Shown: one piece after another, positions 45,078 to 56,362 of the stretch
Position numbering within the stretch: position 1 is the stretch's first letter
Layout of the letters: each line of letters starts with the position of its first letter
Source of the DNA: Hypholoma sublateritium FD-334 SS-4
Lineage: Eukaryota > Basidiomycota > Agaricomycetes > Agaricales > Strophariaceae
Reading direction: 5' to 3'
Assembly: GCA_000827495.1 (NCBI GenBank)
Contig: KN817598.1
Span: 122,227 to 186,226 of the forward strand
DNA: 64,000 nucleotides
The notes under the pieces: model-generated
Told to the model about the DNA's origin: nothing
Databases searched by the model: none
Seen by the model: only the letters and a program-made list of their open reading frames with translations
Position numbers and translations under genes: made by a program

Positions 45078-45849
45078 ATGACAGAATATGACAGTGCACT
45101 CCCTGCTACGATTCCTGTTGGCCAAGGAGTGAGCATGGTGAGTGCAAGCCAATCATGCTTCTAGCCAATCGCCGTCGCGGTTCATGCCAGTGAGCACTAA
45201 CATGCAGACCTTCTCAAAATGCTTCCTCTGCACTAGACCTTCCTCCGCGACCATGCGCATCTATCGCGCGTCCACATCGAGAAAGGGGTTCTCGAAGAAT
45301 TCCAGGTGCCAGCCCACTGGCACGAAGAACACGACGAGCTATTCCGCGTCATCGAGGGCCGCCTCGAAGTGCGCCTTGGCCCGGAGACGAAGTTCTGTAC
45401 TGCTGCCGACGGCGAGATATGCATCCCCAAAGGCATTGTGCACAGTCTGCGAGTGGTGATGGGAGAGGAGTGTATCTTTGAGGAGCGCACTGATCCTATG
45501 GTATGTGCACCTCGTTCAAACTATGTTTTGCGTGCTGATTCGTTGCTGCTTGAGGACGACGGCAAGGAGTTGTTCTTTCGCAATGCGCTCGCAGGCGGAA
45601 AGCAAGTTAGACATTTTTTCCAAGCCATGCTGATTATGTACCACGGCGATACGCGCCCCGCACTACCTTTACATTCGAAATGGTTGGAAAAAACGGTAAG
45701 TGAATTCTAGCTGTTCTTTATGATTCTGGCAGCGGGCGCTTAATTGAATGAACGTACTTTGCTTCCTCTGAACACAGCTCGTGAGCGTTATAGGGTACTA
45801 TGTAGCCCCGTTTCTCGGCTATAAATTGGCAGTCCCCAGCTTGAAGTAG
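45078..45849 (+). CDS. small cupin-domain protein 1 (tandem array)
   Basis: Four exons: 45078-45137, 45237-45500, 45555-45695 and 45778-45849 (178 residues). Cupin motif 1 is PAHWHEEHDELFRVIEGRLE: two His, a further His-Asp-Glu and the conserved Gly. Motif 2 is IPKGIVHSLRV. Together they give the His/Glu/His metal ligands of a mononuclear cupin barrel. The C-terminal exon is hydrophobic (SVIGYYVAPFLGYKL), suggesting membrane association. There is no signal peptide. Function is unknown; cupins of this size may be oxygenases, isomerases or binding proteins. It is the first of three head-to-tail paralogs with identical exon phases and nearly identical exon lengths. Confidence 0.85.
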
Positions 45850-46162
45850 AGCATACTATGAAGTAGCAACTCGATTCTCTCTGTGTCGTATGCGCTATTT
45901 CATCTCAGACTGATTGATCAATGTAGATCAGCGCCACCATGAGTATCACAATTTGACGCGCAATCTGAATCTGATTGATGAACTTTCTGCCACAACAGGT
46001 TACAGAAGCGTCCTTTCAAGGCTCGTTCTACTATTTTTATAATTTCATACGATGGTCTGTGCGGCTGCGTCGTTTTAAACCAGCTCGTTTCCCATCATGA
46101 TACCCTTGCACCCCATCCATTTGCCCATATTACCTGACATAGGACCACTGGCCAAGATAAGA
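45850..46162. other. spacer between cupins 1 and 2
   Basis: Intergenic, no gene. Confidence 0.35.
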
Positions 46163-46953
46163 ATGTCGGAGTCAACGAGCGCAACGCCCTCCATAATCCC
46201 CGTCGCCCCAGGGTCGTCGATGGTACGTACAAGCCCATCCTACAAGTCGAGCAGTAACCTCAGATGCCACCACATACTATGACATAGACGTTCCTCCAGG
46301 ACAGTCCATATTTGACACGCATCCATATTGCCAAAGATGTTCCAGAGGAAGTCTCCGTTCCACCGCACTGGCACGAACTACACGACGAGGTCTTTCACGT
46401 CGTCGAAGGTCGCCTCGAAGTCCTCGTCGGCACGGTTAAGAGGTTCTATGTGCCTGAGGATGGTCAAATACTCATCCCCAAAGGCACATTGCATAGTCTG
46501 CGGGTTGTCAAAGGCGAAGAATGCGTATTTGAGGAAGGCACGGTGGGCATGGTACGTCAATGCATATCTTATATCAAGTCTGTGGAAATTACTAGTAGCG
46601 CCGACTCCGACCGAGATCGAAGCCGAGTCTCGCGTACTCTGACACCCTGTTTGCAGGGGCCTGAGAAGGAGCTGTTCTTCCGCAACATGTACGCCGAAGG
46701 GGAGGAGGCCAGCGGCTTCTTTGCAGTCATGCAGATCATGTACCACGGCGACATGCGTCCTGGGCTCCCTTTACACATTAAATGGCTGGAACGGTTGGTG
46801 AGTGATTGCCACAGCTGCTCTGCCGGTCATTTGTATTGTAGGCACTTACATGCGACATTTCTGTCAACGCAGCTGGTAGGATTCGCCGGGTACTATATTG
46901 CCCCTCTGCTTGGATACAAGTTGGCAATCCCAAGCATAAAGAAAAATATTTGA
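46163..46953 (+). CDS. small cupin-domain protein 2 (tandem array)
   Basis: Four exons: 46163-46222, 46288-46551, 46657-46797 and 46873-46953 (181 residues). Cupin motif 1 is PPHWHELHDEVFHVVEGRLE and motif 2 is IPKGTLHSLRV. The metal ligands are conserved with the other two copies. Shared downstream blocks are KELFFRNMYAEGEE, QIMYHGDMRPGLPLH and GYYIAPLLGYKL. Exons 1-3 have exactly the lengths of cupins 1 and 3 (60, 264, 141 nt); exon 4 matches cupin 3 (81 nt). Function unknown. Confidence 0.85.
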
Positions 46954-47885
46954 GTTAACCTAAATTGCACCTGAACGATGTTCTATCTACTCACAAGTCT
47001 TAAGCTCCAAATTTTTTATGCGTTAGTTACCGCAGAATATGAGGCAGAATGGGACTATGAATACAAAACAAATAACAACTGTTGCACAAACCTTTTCAGT
47101 TGAATTTGCTCGCGTACTATGTACAGGGCCTCCGGTGTTTATCTCCCTACTAATAGGCCGTGCGAGGCCGTGAAACATTCGCGCTACTTGTCTCTGCAAT
47201 TCGGCCGTATGATGGTAAGTTGAAGTCCATTGAGGCGATGCTTTAGTGCTTTATCCAAGCTTTATCCGTGCAATGTGTTTGGTATTTTTCTAAATTTACG
47301 CCCCCGAACCATACGGTACACGAGTGCGCAAGCTTTAAAATATCGATCATAGCTCCAAAATTTACAGCTAACTAGCAGCTACCTAGGGGCCTGGGGCCAG
47401 CTAGCCATTCCAATTTCTAAACGACTTTGTAGGGGCCGGCCACATCAATCGCGGACGAACAACTTTGATGGCACCGGAGAGTCATCGCGTGCCACGCTCA
47501 GCGCTGATCGATTGATCGCTAAAAACAATATACAAATTTAGGATTGATTTATGTAGGAGTTGTGTAGGAGATATAAAAAGATCCGCTTTTGATGCGTCGT
47601 ATTAAGTATTACACTATGTTATCTTATGATATCCAGCCTCACGCGTGCCTTCCACCAGTGACTAGTGACAAGCTGAGTATGAGACTGGATGCGCCCTAGT
47701 TTATCCTTCTTGGAGTTTGAACTTTGGTCAGATGCCGATGAAACAGCATGCGGAGGTTTGCTTCTGCCGGCTGTACGTATAAATCCACGAAATTGAGTGG
47801 GTATAAACCACTGCTGGGAAGCTCGCTGTCTCACCACTTCATCCTACAGCTTGTCCACTCGCGACCACGAGCCTCCACGAGCGCC
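46954..47885. other. spacer between cupins 2 and 3
   Basis: About 0.9 kb without a gene. A TATAAATC sequence at about 47778, near 105 bp upstream of the cupin 3 start, may be its TATA element. Confidence 0.35.
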
Positions 47886-48627
47886 ATGGCGAACTCTGAC
47901 ACAACCCTTCCTCCCGCCATTAAACTTGCTGTAGGAGTGACCATGGTGCGTACATATCATCAATCCCAAGCAATCCCTTCTCAGAGTGGGCAAACCGATG
48001 TGATAGACGTTCCTCACCAATAGCTCCTATATTACCCGCGTGCATATTGAGAAAGATGTCGAAGAGGAATTCAATGTACCAGCTCACTGGCATGAACGAC
48101 ATGACGAGATCTTCCACATCCTTGAAGGGCGCGTCGAAGTGCGCATAGGAAAGGAGAAGAGGTTCTATACCCCTGAAGACGGAGAAATAACAATTCCAAG
48201 GGGTGTTGAACACAGCCTACGGGTGGTCAGAGGAGAGGAATGCATCCTTGAGGAGGGAACAGTGCCGATGGTCAGTTTGTTATATTATATTCACCGGCTC
48301 AGAGCAAAACTTGATTGATTATTTACAGGACAAAGAGAAAGAGCTTTTTTTTCGCAACGCATTTGCGGGCGGTAAAACATGCAGTAGCTTTTTCGGTATT
48401 ATGCAAATTATGTATCACGGGGATGGGCGTCCAGTGCTCCCTTTGCACGTTAAATGGCTCGAAAGAATGGTGAGCAAACACCCTCAAAACACCCCGAATT
48501 CCCATTCATTGAATCATTCATATCAAACATTGACTACAAATAATAGCTTGTCGTCACCGTGGGATCCTATATCGCCCCACTACTTGGCTATACGCTTCCC
48601 ATCCCTAACCTGAAGAATGATCTGTGA
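47886..48627 (+). CDS. small cupin-domain protein 3 (tandem array)
   Basis: Four exons: 47886-47945, 48007-48270, 48329-48469 and 48547-48627 (181 residues). Motif 1 is PAHWHERHDEIFHILEGRVE and motif 2 is IPRGVEHSLRV. KELFFRNAFAGGKT, QIMYHGDGRPVLPLH and GSYIAPLLGYTLPIP follow as in the paralogs. It starts MANSDTTLPPAIKLAVGVTM. All three copies keep every putative ligand, so all may be functional. Function unknown. Confidence 0.85.
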
Positions 48628-49295
48628 ATTTCCCATCGATTATTATTGCAAATGAACTCTGGTTTTCCCTTCCTGCAAACCACTTCTAAATCACCGGCGA
48701 TTCACCGTAGGCTGCTGTCTTACAAAATAATTTATCTGTAGTTACATATCTCTGGCACTGCATTGCGGATTTCGATATGAGAAGTCTGAACATGATGATG
48801 CAAACGAGCGACCAAATTTTTTCAGAAGCCACGTCGGTTGTGAGAAAACCTCAAAAGAGCCGCATTCAACCTCGCACGAGAGTGGAATAGTATGCGATGA
48901 AAATGAACCCAACCTATTTGATTTTCAGGATCATGCAGGGGAACCTGTTTTTGACTGATGAGCGCTTTTATTTACGTACATACTTGCACAAGGAAGAACG
49001 GCAAAGAGGTACAACAACATTTTTCTACACTGGTTGGCATTCTCATGATCCGAAATACTATATATATACAGAATCCACGCCTATTCTGCTGCTGCGACGC
49101 CGAACCCCACATATATACCCTAAAATTGTAGCAAGTAACATACCACAACATCCGAGATACCAAAATACATGTAGTCAACAATAAGATAGAGAGAAATTAG
49201 GAGGGGAGCGCAGGCCAGAACAGCCCAAGTGGTATCCTGGTATATTTAGATCACAGGGGGATAAGGAGCGGTGTTTACACCAGGTGAAAATCACA
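48628..49295. other. convergent intergenic region
   Basis: Separates cupin 3 (+) from the Kre9-like gene (-). No gene. Confidence 0.35.
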
Positions 49296-50170
49296 TCAGA
49301 ACATCGAAACGCCGACGATAGCACTTAGCGCGGCCACAGCCCAGCCCACGCGCACACTCATGGCGCCGCTCGTTGTTGACGTGGCCTTGGCGGAGGTGGT
49401 GGCCTTCGTCGAGCTGGCGACGGCGGTGGTTGTGGAATGCACGGTGGTGACACCGACAGCCCCGGTGGTAGAGGCTGTTGTGGCGAGAGTCGATTGAGAG
49501 GCAAGGGGAGCGGTGGACTGGCCGTTGATCTGGGACTGGACCGCGGCGGAGAAAGTGCCAGTCATGCCAGAGAGACTGTCCCAAGTGAAGCGGTATCATC
49601 AGCGAACGCGCATAGGGTATAGCTCTGGTACTCACGTAAATCTAGCAGAGAAAGCTAGAGCGGGGAACTGGGGCTGTGTAGCGTCGGCGAGGGAAAGGGA
49701 TTCAAAACGGATGAAGCTATAGAAATTTATTAGAGGCTCATACAAAGGAATAATGTTGGACATACTATTGGGCGCTATTGGGACCAATGGTGGGATCAGG
49801 GGTGAACGGAAGCTGAGACACCTGGGACACATCGGTAGAATTGCTGAGAGACTGGAGAATAGTCTAGGAGCATGTTTAAAGTGGTTGTGATGAATGAGCA
49901 CTGTTAAATTTACCTGCTGCTGGGCATTTCCTGCGTAAATAGAGATCTTGGAAGGACCAAAAGAAGACAGGGAAGGGGAATTTCCATCATCTTGCCATGT
50001 TATGGTGGATTGTTGGCCGGCAGCGAATGTCGAAGTGGCAACAGGGGAAGTGACCTAGCAGGGTGCGAGAATGAAATTTTCAGAAAAACGCTGCGATTGC
50101 GAGAACATACATAGACATTGGCAAAAGCCGTGGAAACGGTGGCAAGAACGACCAAAACTTTGGGAAACAT
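49296..50170 (-). CDS. Kre9/Knh1-like Ser/Thr-rich GPI-anchored protein B
   Basis: ATG 50170. The signal peptide MFPKVLVVLATVSTAFANVY fills exon 1 (50170-50111). The next exon carries VTSPVATSTFAAGQQSTITW and SSFGPSKISIYAGNAQQQ, the Kre9/Knh1 immunoglobulin-like fold. Further exons give FIRFESLSLADATQPQFPAL and LSGMTGTFSAAVQSQI. A Ser/Thr/Ala-rich stalk and a hydrophobic C-terminus (GWAVAALSAIVGVSMF) end at 49296. The join ARFT to LSGMTG is in phase 2. It is very similar to the next gene (51151-52007), so the two are a tandem duplication. Expected at the cell surface as a GPI protein. Confidence 0.85.
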
Positions 50171-50262
50171 TGAACGAATGTTGTGTTTGAACGAGTGGTG
50201 GGTTAAGTTAGACTTCGGGGGGAAACGTGCGGTAACTTGGGAACATTCAACTCTGACCTTAT

Positions 50263-50273
50263 GCTTTTATACC
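50263..50273 (-). promoter_or_regulatory. TATA box of Kre9-like gene B
   Basis: On the minus strand GGTATAAAAGC, about 95 bp upstream of the ATG at 50170. Confidence 0.5.
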
Positions 50274-51150
50274 TATGTGACATAACACGCGTTATATTTT
50301 TCTCACAAATTCATTACATACTGCCGCAACGCCCGAGTACAATAGCCGATCAGTTGACCACCGACAGTTGCGGAACCGAGGTCAGTCAATTGCAACAAGC
50401 AGCCAAAGCTGAGCCAAAGCATGCCTTCCTTCTTCAAGAGATTTCCTGAGGTTCTCACTCGACCACGATAGGAAACTCAAGATAAATACGCCATTTAGAT
50501 ATGGAAGGCCCCGCGAGTGAGTAGCACACCATTTTTCAAAACAGCACAGTTTCCTAGAATTCTAAAAGATTTCTGTCAGTTCTCGAGCGCCTTTTCTCTC
50601 TGTGTGTGGAAGGATAACTGAAAATAGCCAGTAAAGAGCAAGCGCTACATTTTTATTTCGGTAGAAAACGTGTCTCAGCCCTAATATTTTGTCAAGTTCC
50701 TCTCAACGTACTCAACAATGTTATTAGGAAGGATAGCAGCGACAAATTGCGATCAAGCACCCCTTGTAATACCTATAGAACATACGTATCAGCTTGCACA
50801 TCTAAGTTGACATTCCAACCTTCTTGCAAATCCAACGTCACATCTTCAGAGGCGCATGGTCCTATTTCCATCTGTCCGTAGTAAGGAAAAAATAGCACAA
50901 CCCACATGAAGCTCGTGGTATGTTCTGACGAAAATAAAACGACAGCACTCCTCAAAAATAGACTCGACCATCATATCATTCAAGCAGGCGAGTTCTCTCT
51001 ATTATTACTGGGACGAAAAAAGCAAGGCAGTCGTAATCTATCAGCAAAATCAAGCGGGTATGGTCTAGGACAGTCAAACACATTGCTGTAAATCGCATAG
51101 TCACAGGCCACCCAGATCGAGAGGCAGCATGGTTCTGGAGTAGGAATTAC
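50274..51150. other. spacer between the Kre9-like tandem pair
   Basis: No gene recognised. Confidence 0.35.
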
Positions 51151-52007
51151 TCAGAACATGGAGACACCAATGAGGGCACTGAGGGCGACAGCAGTCCAGC
51201 CGACACGCACGCCCATCGCGCTGCTTGCGGTTGCGGTTGAGCTTGCTGTGGCCTTAGTAGAGGAGGCGGTCGAGGCGGCAGACTTGCTTGCGCTGGTGGT
51301 GGTAGCTTGTGCGGTGGTCGAGGCGACGCTGGCTGCAGTTTGGCTCGCGAGGGGAGCGGTCGACTGACCAGCGATTTGGGACAAGATTTCGGCAGTGAAA
51401 ACACCGGTCATGCCAGTCATCCTGGGTAAAGGGTTAGGAGACACTGCTTCAAAATGAAAAGAAATGACACGTACGTAAACTTCGCAGAGAAAGCAAGGGC
51501 GGGGTACTGTGATTGAGTGGCATCCTTGAGGGACAGCGATTCGAACCGGATGAAGCTGTCATATAGATTAGAAGGGCGACCTGCACAAGTGTAGCGGACA
51601 TACTATTCGCTGCTGTTGGGTCCGATACTGGCGTCAGGGGTAATTGTAAGCTGCGACACTTTGGATACATCCGTGCTGGCGTCAAGAGTTTGGAGGAGAG
51701 TCTACAAGGCTCTTAGAAAGCTGTGGTGATACCTGACACAAATCAACTTGCCTGTTGTTGCGCGTTTCCGGCGTAGATGGAGATCTTGGAAGGACCGAAA
51801 TCTGCGAGAGTAGGGGAAACTCCGCTATCTTGCCATGTCACAACGGCTTGTTGTCCACCAGTGAAGGTCGTGGCTGCAACAGGGGAGGTGACCTGAGAAA
51901 TGGGGTTGAATAAGATGGCGTTCGGCCACAAGTTCACGAAGACGTACGAAGACGGTGGCGCATGCGGCCGACGCGGTGGCGAGAACAATGAAGACTTTGG
52001 AAAACAT
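51151..52007 (-). CDS. Kre9/Knh1-like Ser/Thr-rich GPI-anchored protein C
   Basis: ATG 52007. Exon 1 encodes a signal peptide (MFSKVFIVLATASAACATVF). Then follow VTSPVAATTFTGGQQAVVTW, FGPSKISIYAGNAQQQ, FIRFESLSLKDATQSQYPAL and MTGMTGVFTAEILSQIAGQS. A Ser/Thr/Ala stalk and the GPI-type tail GWTAVALSALIGVSMF end at 51151. Exon structure and sequence match protein B throughout. Both pair members differ from protein A (43497), which is more diverged and on the other strand. Confidence 0.85.
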
Positions 52008-53323
52008 GGTTGTATTGAGGGTTTGGTTAAACGAATGAGAGGTTAAGAGAGAGTGGGGTGCTGAAAAGCAGGTCGTTGACTCGAGAGGAGGTGATGGACG
52101 TTAAGAAACAAGAGACGAAGATGCGAGGAGGCAAAGTTTATGCATCCGTTTTGGTCCGTTTTTTGGCAAGCGTGTTCAGGCACATCACATAGAAATGTTC
52201 TAGCGCTACGCGATAGCACCACTTCAAAAATAAGTAAACGTAAATTCTATTCTTATATTGGGAATTGCCCGAGGCAAGGTTCAGGTATGTGTTGAAAAGT
52301 GTCAACACTCCCAGGCTTTAGTTCAAATGAAAAATACTCCATTTTTTGTGTGCAGCGCAAGTATCCCAAGCGCCTAAGAAAGGCTGAGCATTCGTGTATA
52401 TCCATTTGACCAACAATTGGAATCCGAGTCGGCCAAGACTAACTTGATATAGTAGTTTGGTCGAGGGTAATCGTATTATCGTACGTCATTTCGATGCAAA
52501 TATGTAGTATGTACGCGAATTTACAACGCACAAACTACAAGTAGGCACGATAATCAGACGATAATCGGATTCTAGCTACTAAATTACTGGAATTGACACC
52601 CCTGTACGTCTTGTTTGCTTCTTCCTAATACATATTATACAAGAGGTATTTCTCGTGATTGGAAACTTGTAAGCCACAGCCTGAGCAAGGCCACAGCGGC
52701 TCACAGCGGTCAGGTACTCCAGAGATTGTTTCCCCGAATTGTCCCCTTATATTTGAGCGCAGAAGATTCAGTTGACAGGCCGGGCGCTAGTTGAAAATTT
52801 CACTACGCTTGGTCACGAAAAATCAATTGCAACCATTAGGCACTTCGATTGGAACCCCGTTGTTCTTCGTACCAACGACGAGCAAATTATAAATCATCTA
52901 TAACCCCTTCCAACACCTAGAGTGCCTCGTCGATTCCGGTCTTAGCGAAATCTCAATGCCGTGAGATTTGCGTGAGATTTTAGCAGACTCGTAGGAGAGT
53001 TCAATACCAAATAGGGGAGAAATTTTACTTATTCGAACTGGCCGTCGACCCTGCATATGAGCTAATGGAGGTCAGCTGCAGAGCACAATTTGAGCACAAT
53101 TTTGCCCGATCGGGAGAAGCCAGCACGGTACGCACACACTGCTCTCAGCTTCAATGAGTTCAATATCTAATTCTGGCGCATCCCGGTAACGGGCATCAAG
53201 CTTTGGTGCCATTGTCCTTCTTCGTTTCTAACGTTTCTAGGAAATGCTCCAAACGAAGCCTTGTGCCCTGGGTCTTTGGAGATTCACAAAATGTAATTAA
53301 TAGCTCGAACTGAGCAAATCGTC
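52008..53323. other. intergenic, no gene seen
   Basis: About 1.3 kb. Includes the promoter of Kre9-like gene C and the 3' flank of the Dal5-type transporter. Confidence 0.4.
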
Positions 53324-56022
53324 TCAAGTCATAAAAACATAGCGTGGATCATTATCCCAGATCTCGGCGCCCTCTTTGTTTTCGAGTTGTTTCCTTTCAT
53401 CCTGAGATAGAGCAGCTATCTTTTCTCGATTTCTTTTGTTCAGGAGGGTCAATCTAGTGCGTAAGATGAACGCTGCCAAAAATGATAGAAGCAGACACCT
53501 GAAGGGGAGTGGCACATGAGCTATACACTGCCTTCGTTATGAGGTAAGTATATAAGATAGCTTACCCTGCAGAGAGCCAGTGGGCCTTGCGGTAGCTATC
53601 CGAAGGGTCGAAGTAGACCTGTGGCGAGGCTCTGAAATTCATAAAATCAATAGTTGTCAACGACGTCGAAAGTAGTAACGAACTTACATTGAGACACAAT
53701 TCGATATTGAAACGATAAACGCCGTCCCAACACCTCGTTTCGAAGTTGGAGAGAACGCGTTCGCAGCCCAGCTCCTGTGTAAGCATGTTAATATAATCCA
53801 ACGCCGATGTAGAATAGAATCCGCAGAAGGACCCACATGACCAAAGGGAACAAGCTATAATTTCCGCCAACGACCAAGAAGAGAGCAAAGTAGGACGCGC
53901 CAACACTCTTTTCCGCAGAGGTAGCAAGAATAACATAGCCAATGAAGGATATTGTACAAGAGACCATGATATGCCATCCACGGTCGCGCGTGCGGTCGCT
54001 ATGCCATGCCTGGATGAACACCAAGAACCATCCAACGGCATACGGTGCTACGGTCATCCCTTGAGCATTAATGGAGGAGAATCCGAGTCCTTTGATGAGC
54101 TGCATAGCCGGGGGGTCAGTATACATCGAGTGAATAACATAAACATGATGCTCACTGTAGGTAGGAAATACGATATGGTTGCTACGCCAACATTAACTAA
54201 TCAAACATCTGAAGGTTAGTACAAGCCTAACAGGCAGACAGAGAAACGCACAGCTGGCATAGATCAGCATGAAGAGCCACGCGTTCAAGTCCGATAATAT
54301 GGCTTTGAACGCAGCCATTCCCGTCATTCCTCCGTGTGACTGCGGTTTGTGATCGCGATTGAGTCGCGCTTGGGCTATGGCCCGTTCCCTAGGAGTAATG
54401 AATGTGGCAGAGAATGGGAAAGACGGGAGGAATAGCAGAATCATCGTGGCCATGATGAGGGTCGGGATGGCTTCAATCTAGTCAATGGCGAAGGTTAAGG
54501 ATCAGGTGGCTTTCAGAAGGTTGTGTGCCTACCAGGAAAAGAAACTGCCATCCCTGTAGAACAGAGGTATGCGCGCGTACAAGTCCAAATGCAAGAAGAC
54601 CCTGTGACGAAAGTGCGTTAGCTTACTTGCGAGTGGAAGACGAGAGATAGCGGCGTACTCCAATTGCTCCGGGTAATGTTCCAGTCATACACAAGCTAAT
54701 TTGAAACGTCAGATGAAGAGATTTAAAACGAACATCTATCTCGGTCACTTGCCTGATTCGCAAAGCGAGTTCGGATCTACGAGATTTTGAATTTGAATAT
54801 CTTGGAGTATACTATAAATTGAAAGGCGTACCGTTTATACCAGAACGAGAGATAGTAGATCATTCCAGCATAATAGCCTGCTTCACCGATCCCCATCAAA
54901 ACTCTGTAATCAAACGGCTTTGAATATGCGGTTTGGAGGCAAAGTGAAAGAAAGTCGCGAACCTCAGCACTAACAGTCCCGGATATCCTTTGGCGTATAC
55001 AATTGAAAGTGATGCAAGACCCCAGAATGTGAGTGAGAGAAAGAAGCTGGAGCAGCACGCATTAGATCTCATAATACGAATGAGGAGGAAGGAGGACTGA
55101 CAATCGATTAGCACCTATGTGTCGCTGAAGTACTGAGTAATTCTAGTCAGATATCTGGACCTTGGAAAGGGGCATAGCATGCGAAAGAGATCAGTGGCTT
55201 ACCGTTTGCAGGTATTTCTAAAAGGCCTAGAATTCGTCAGTTCGTCATATCCGCTTCTTAAAGACAACGATTCTTACAATATCCAACGTAAAATATACTC
55301 AGAACAATGGTCCACTTATTGTTGTCGACAATCCCCTATGTATGCTCAAAGATTAGGGTTGGCAAACAGTCAAAAAATCAGGCACTTACAAAGTTTTCAT
55401 TAAACGCTGGGATGACATGGGCGTTTCCACTGTGACAGGTATATGTATGAGCACTATTGCACATTGAGAAACTGGAGGAAGACTGACATGTTCGTTCGAT
55501 CTAAACCAATGTCAAAATATAAATGAGGATAAAGTTCAATGTCTACGCAGCACGGCGAGGCTCACCAAATTGGTTGACTTCAAAATGCATTGAAAGTCGC
55601 AGTGAGCCTCATGCGATAACCATGGTATCGGATGACTCACATATATAGCTAAGAGATAGTTAATACAGTGTAGACACTCTCGAATCAGAATTTGAATACT
55701 AGCCTGCATATTACAAGAGGAAGTACGGTCCTATCAATTTTCTTCCTCACGAGGCGCTGGAATAAAAATCAATTTAGTCGCAAATCGGTAGAACGGCGAA
55801 TTGTAGCCATACCTCTTCCTCGGCCGTATATTCAACCATTTGAGCGTCGCGGTGCACTGCGTCGGCATATGTATGATCAAGAGGGGAGAAGAAGTGCTTC
55901 CGTTTGGGTTTAGGTCCCTGCAAAGCTTGATTTGCCGTGCCCTCGCTGTTGGAATGCTGTGCACCATCGGATTCCACCTCCTCGATGGAGCGGTCAACCT
56001 GAGAGCCTTTCTCCGACGTCAT
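53324..56022 (-). CDS. Dal5-type anion:cation symporter (allantoate permease family, MFS)
   Basis: From ATG 56022 (MTSEKGSQVDRSIEEVESDG) through about 16 short exons to the stop at 53324. Exon 1 ends EYTAEEE at 55813. Exon 2 encodes RLVRKKIDRTVLPLVIC. Then come three micro-exons (55648-55641, 55577-55566, 55500-55488). Joined, they give SYIFNQFDRTNIGNAHV, the exact signature of this family. Further blocks are WTIVLSIFYVGYCLLEIPAN, LSLTFWGLASLSIVYAKG, MGIGEAGYYAGMIYYLSFWY, LCMTGTLPGAIGG, SYFLPTLIKGLGFSSINAQG, PYAVGWFLVFIQAWHSDRTR and PTSKRGVGTAFIVSISNC. Twelve membrane segments fit. Members carry carboxylates such as allantoate, nicotinate, biotin precursors or pantothenate; the substrate is unknown. 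Two introns need GC donors (55703 and 54752). Confidence 0.88.
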
Positions 56023-56362
56023 GGATGCTGGCGGTCGAAGGAAGGAGGATCTTCAGGCGGAATGGCTGAGCCCATCCTTATATACTCATTCGTCAATGGT
56101 TGAAATACCATTGGGATAGATTGAGATGCATCAGTGGTGTCGAACTCGGGCATGTGGTCAAGATACCTATATTTAGATGGAGCGTATTGGGTTTTCGAAG
56201 GTCCTGTGATCACAAAGAAGCAAAGAGTGGGAAGATAGGTTAATGCGATTTCATAACGATCCATATGACTTCCGCTAAACGAACCTGAAAAGCTCATAGA
56301 CGGAAGCGTACTGTAGGATGTGTAATGTAGAATTAGGGGCCAAAAGCTGATATGAAAGTTCG
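56023..56362. other. short intergenic region
   Basis: 5' flank of the Dal5-type gene and 3' flank of the unknown gene. No gene. Confidence 0.3.
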
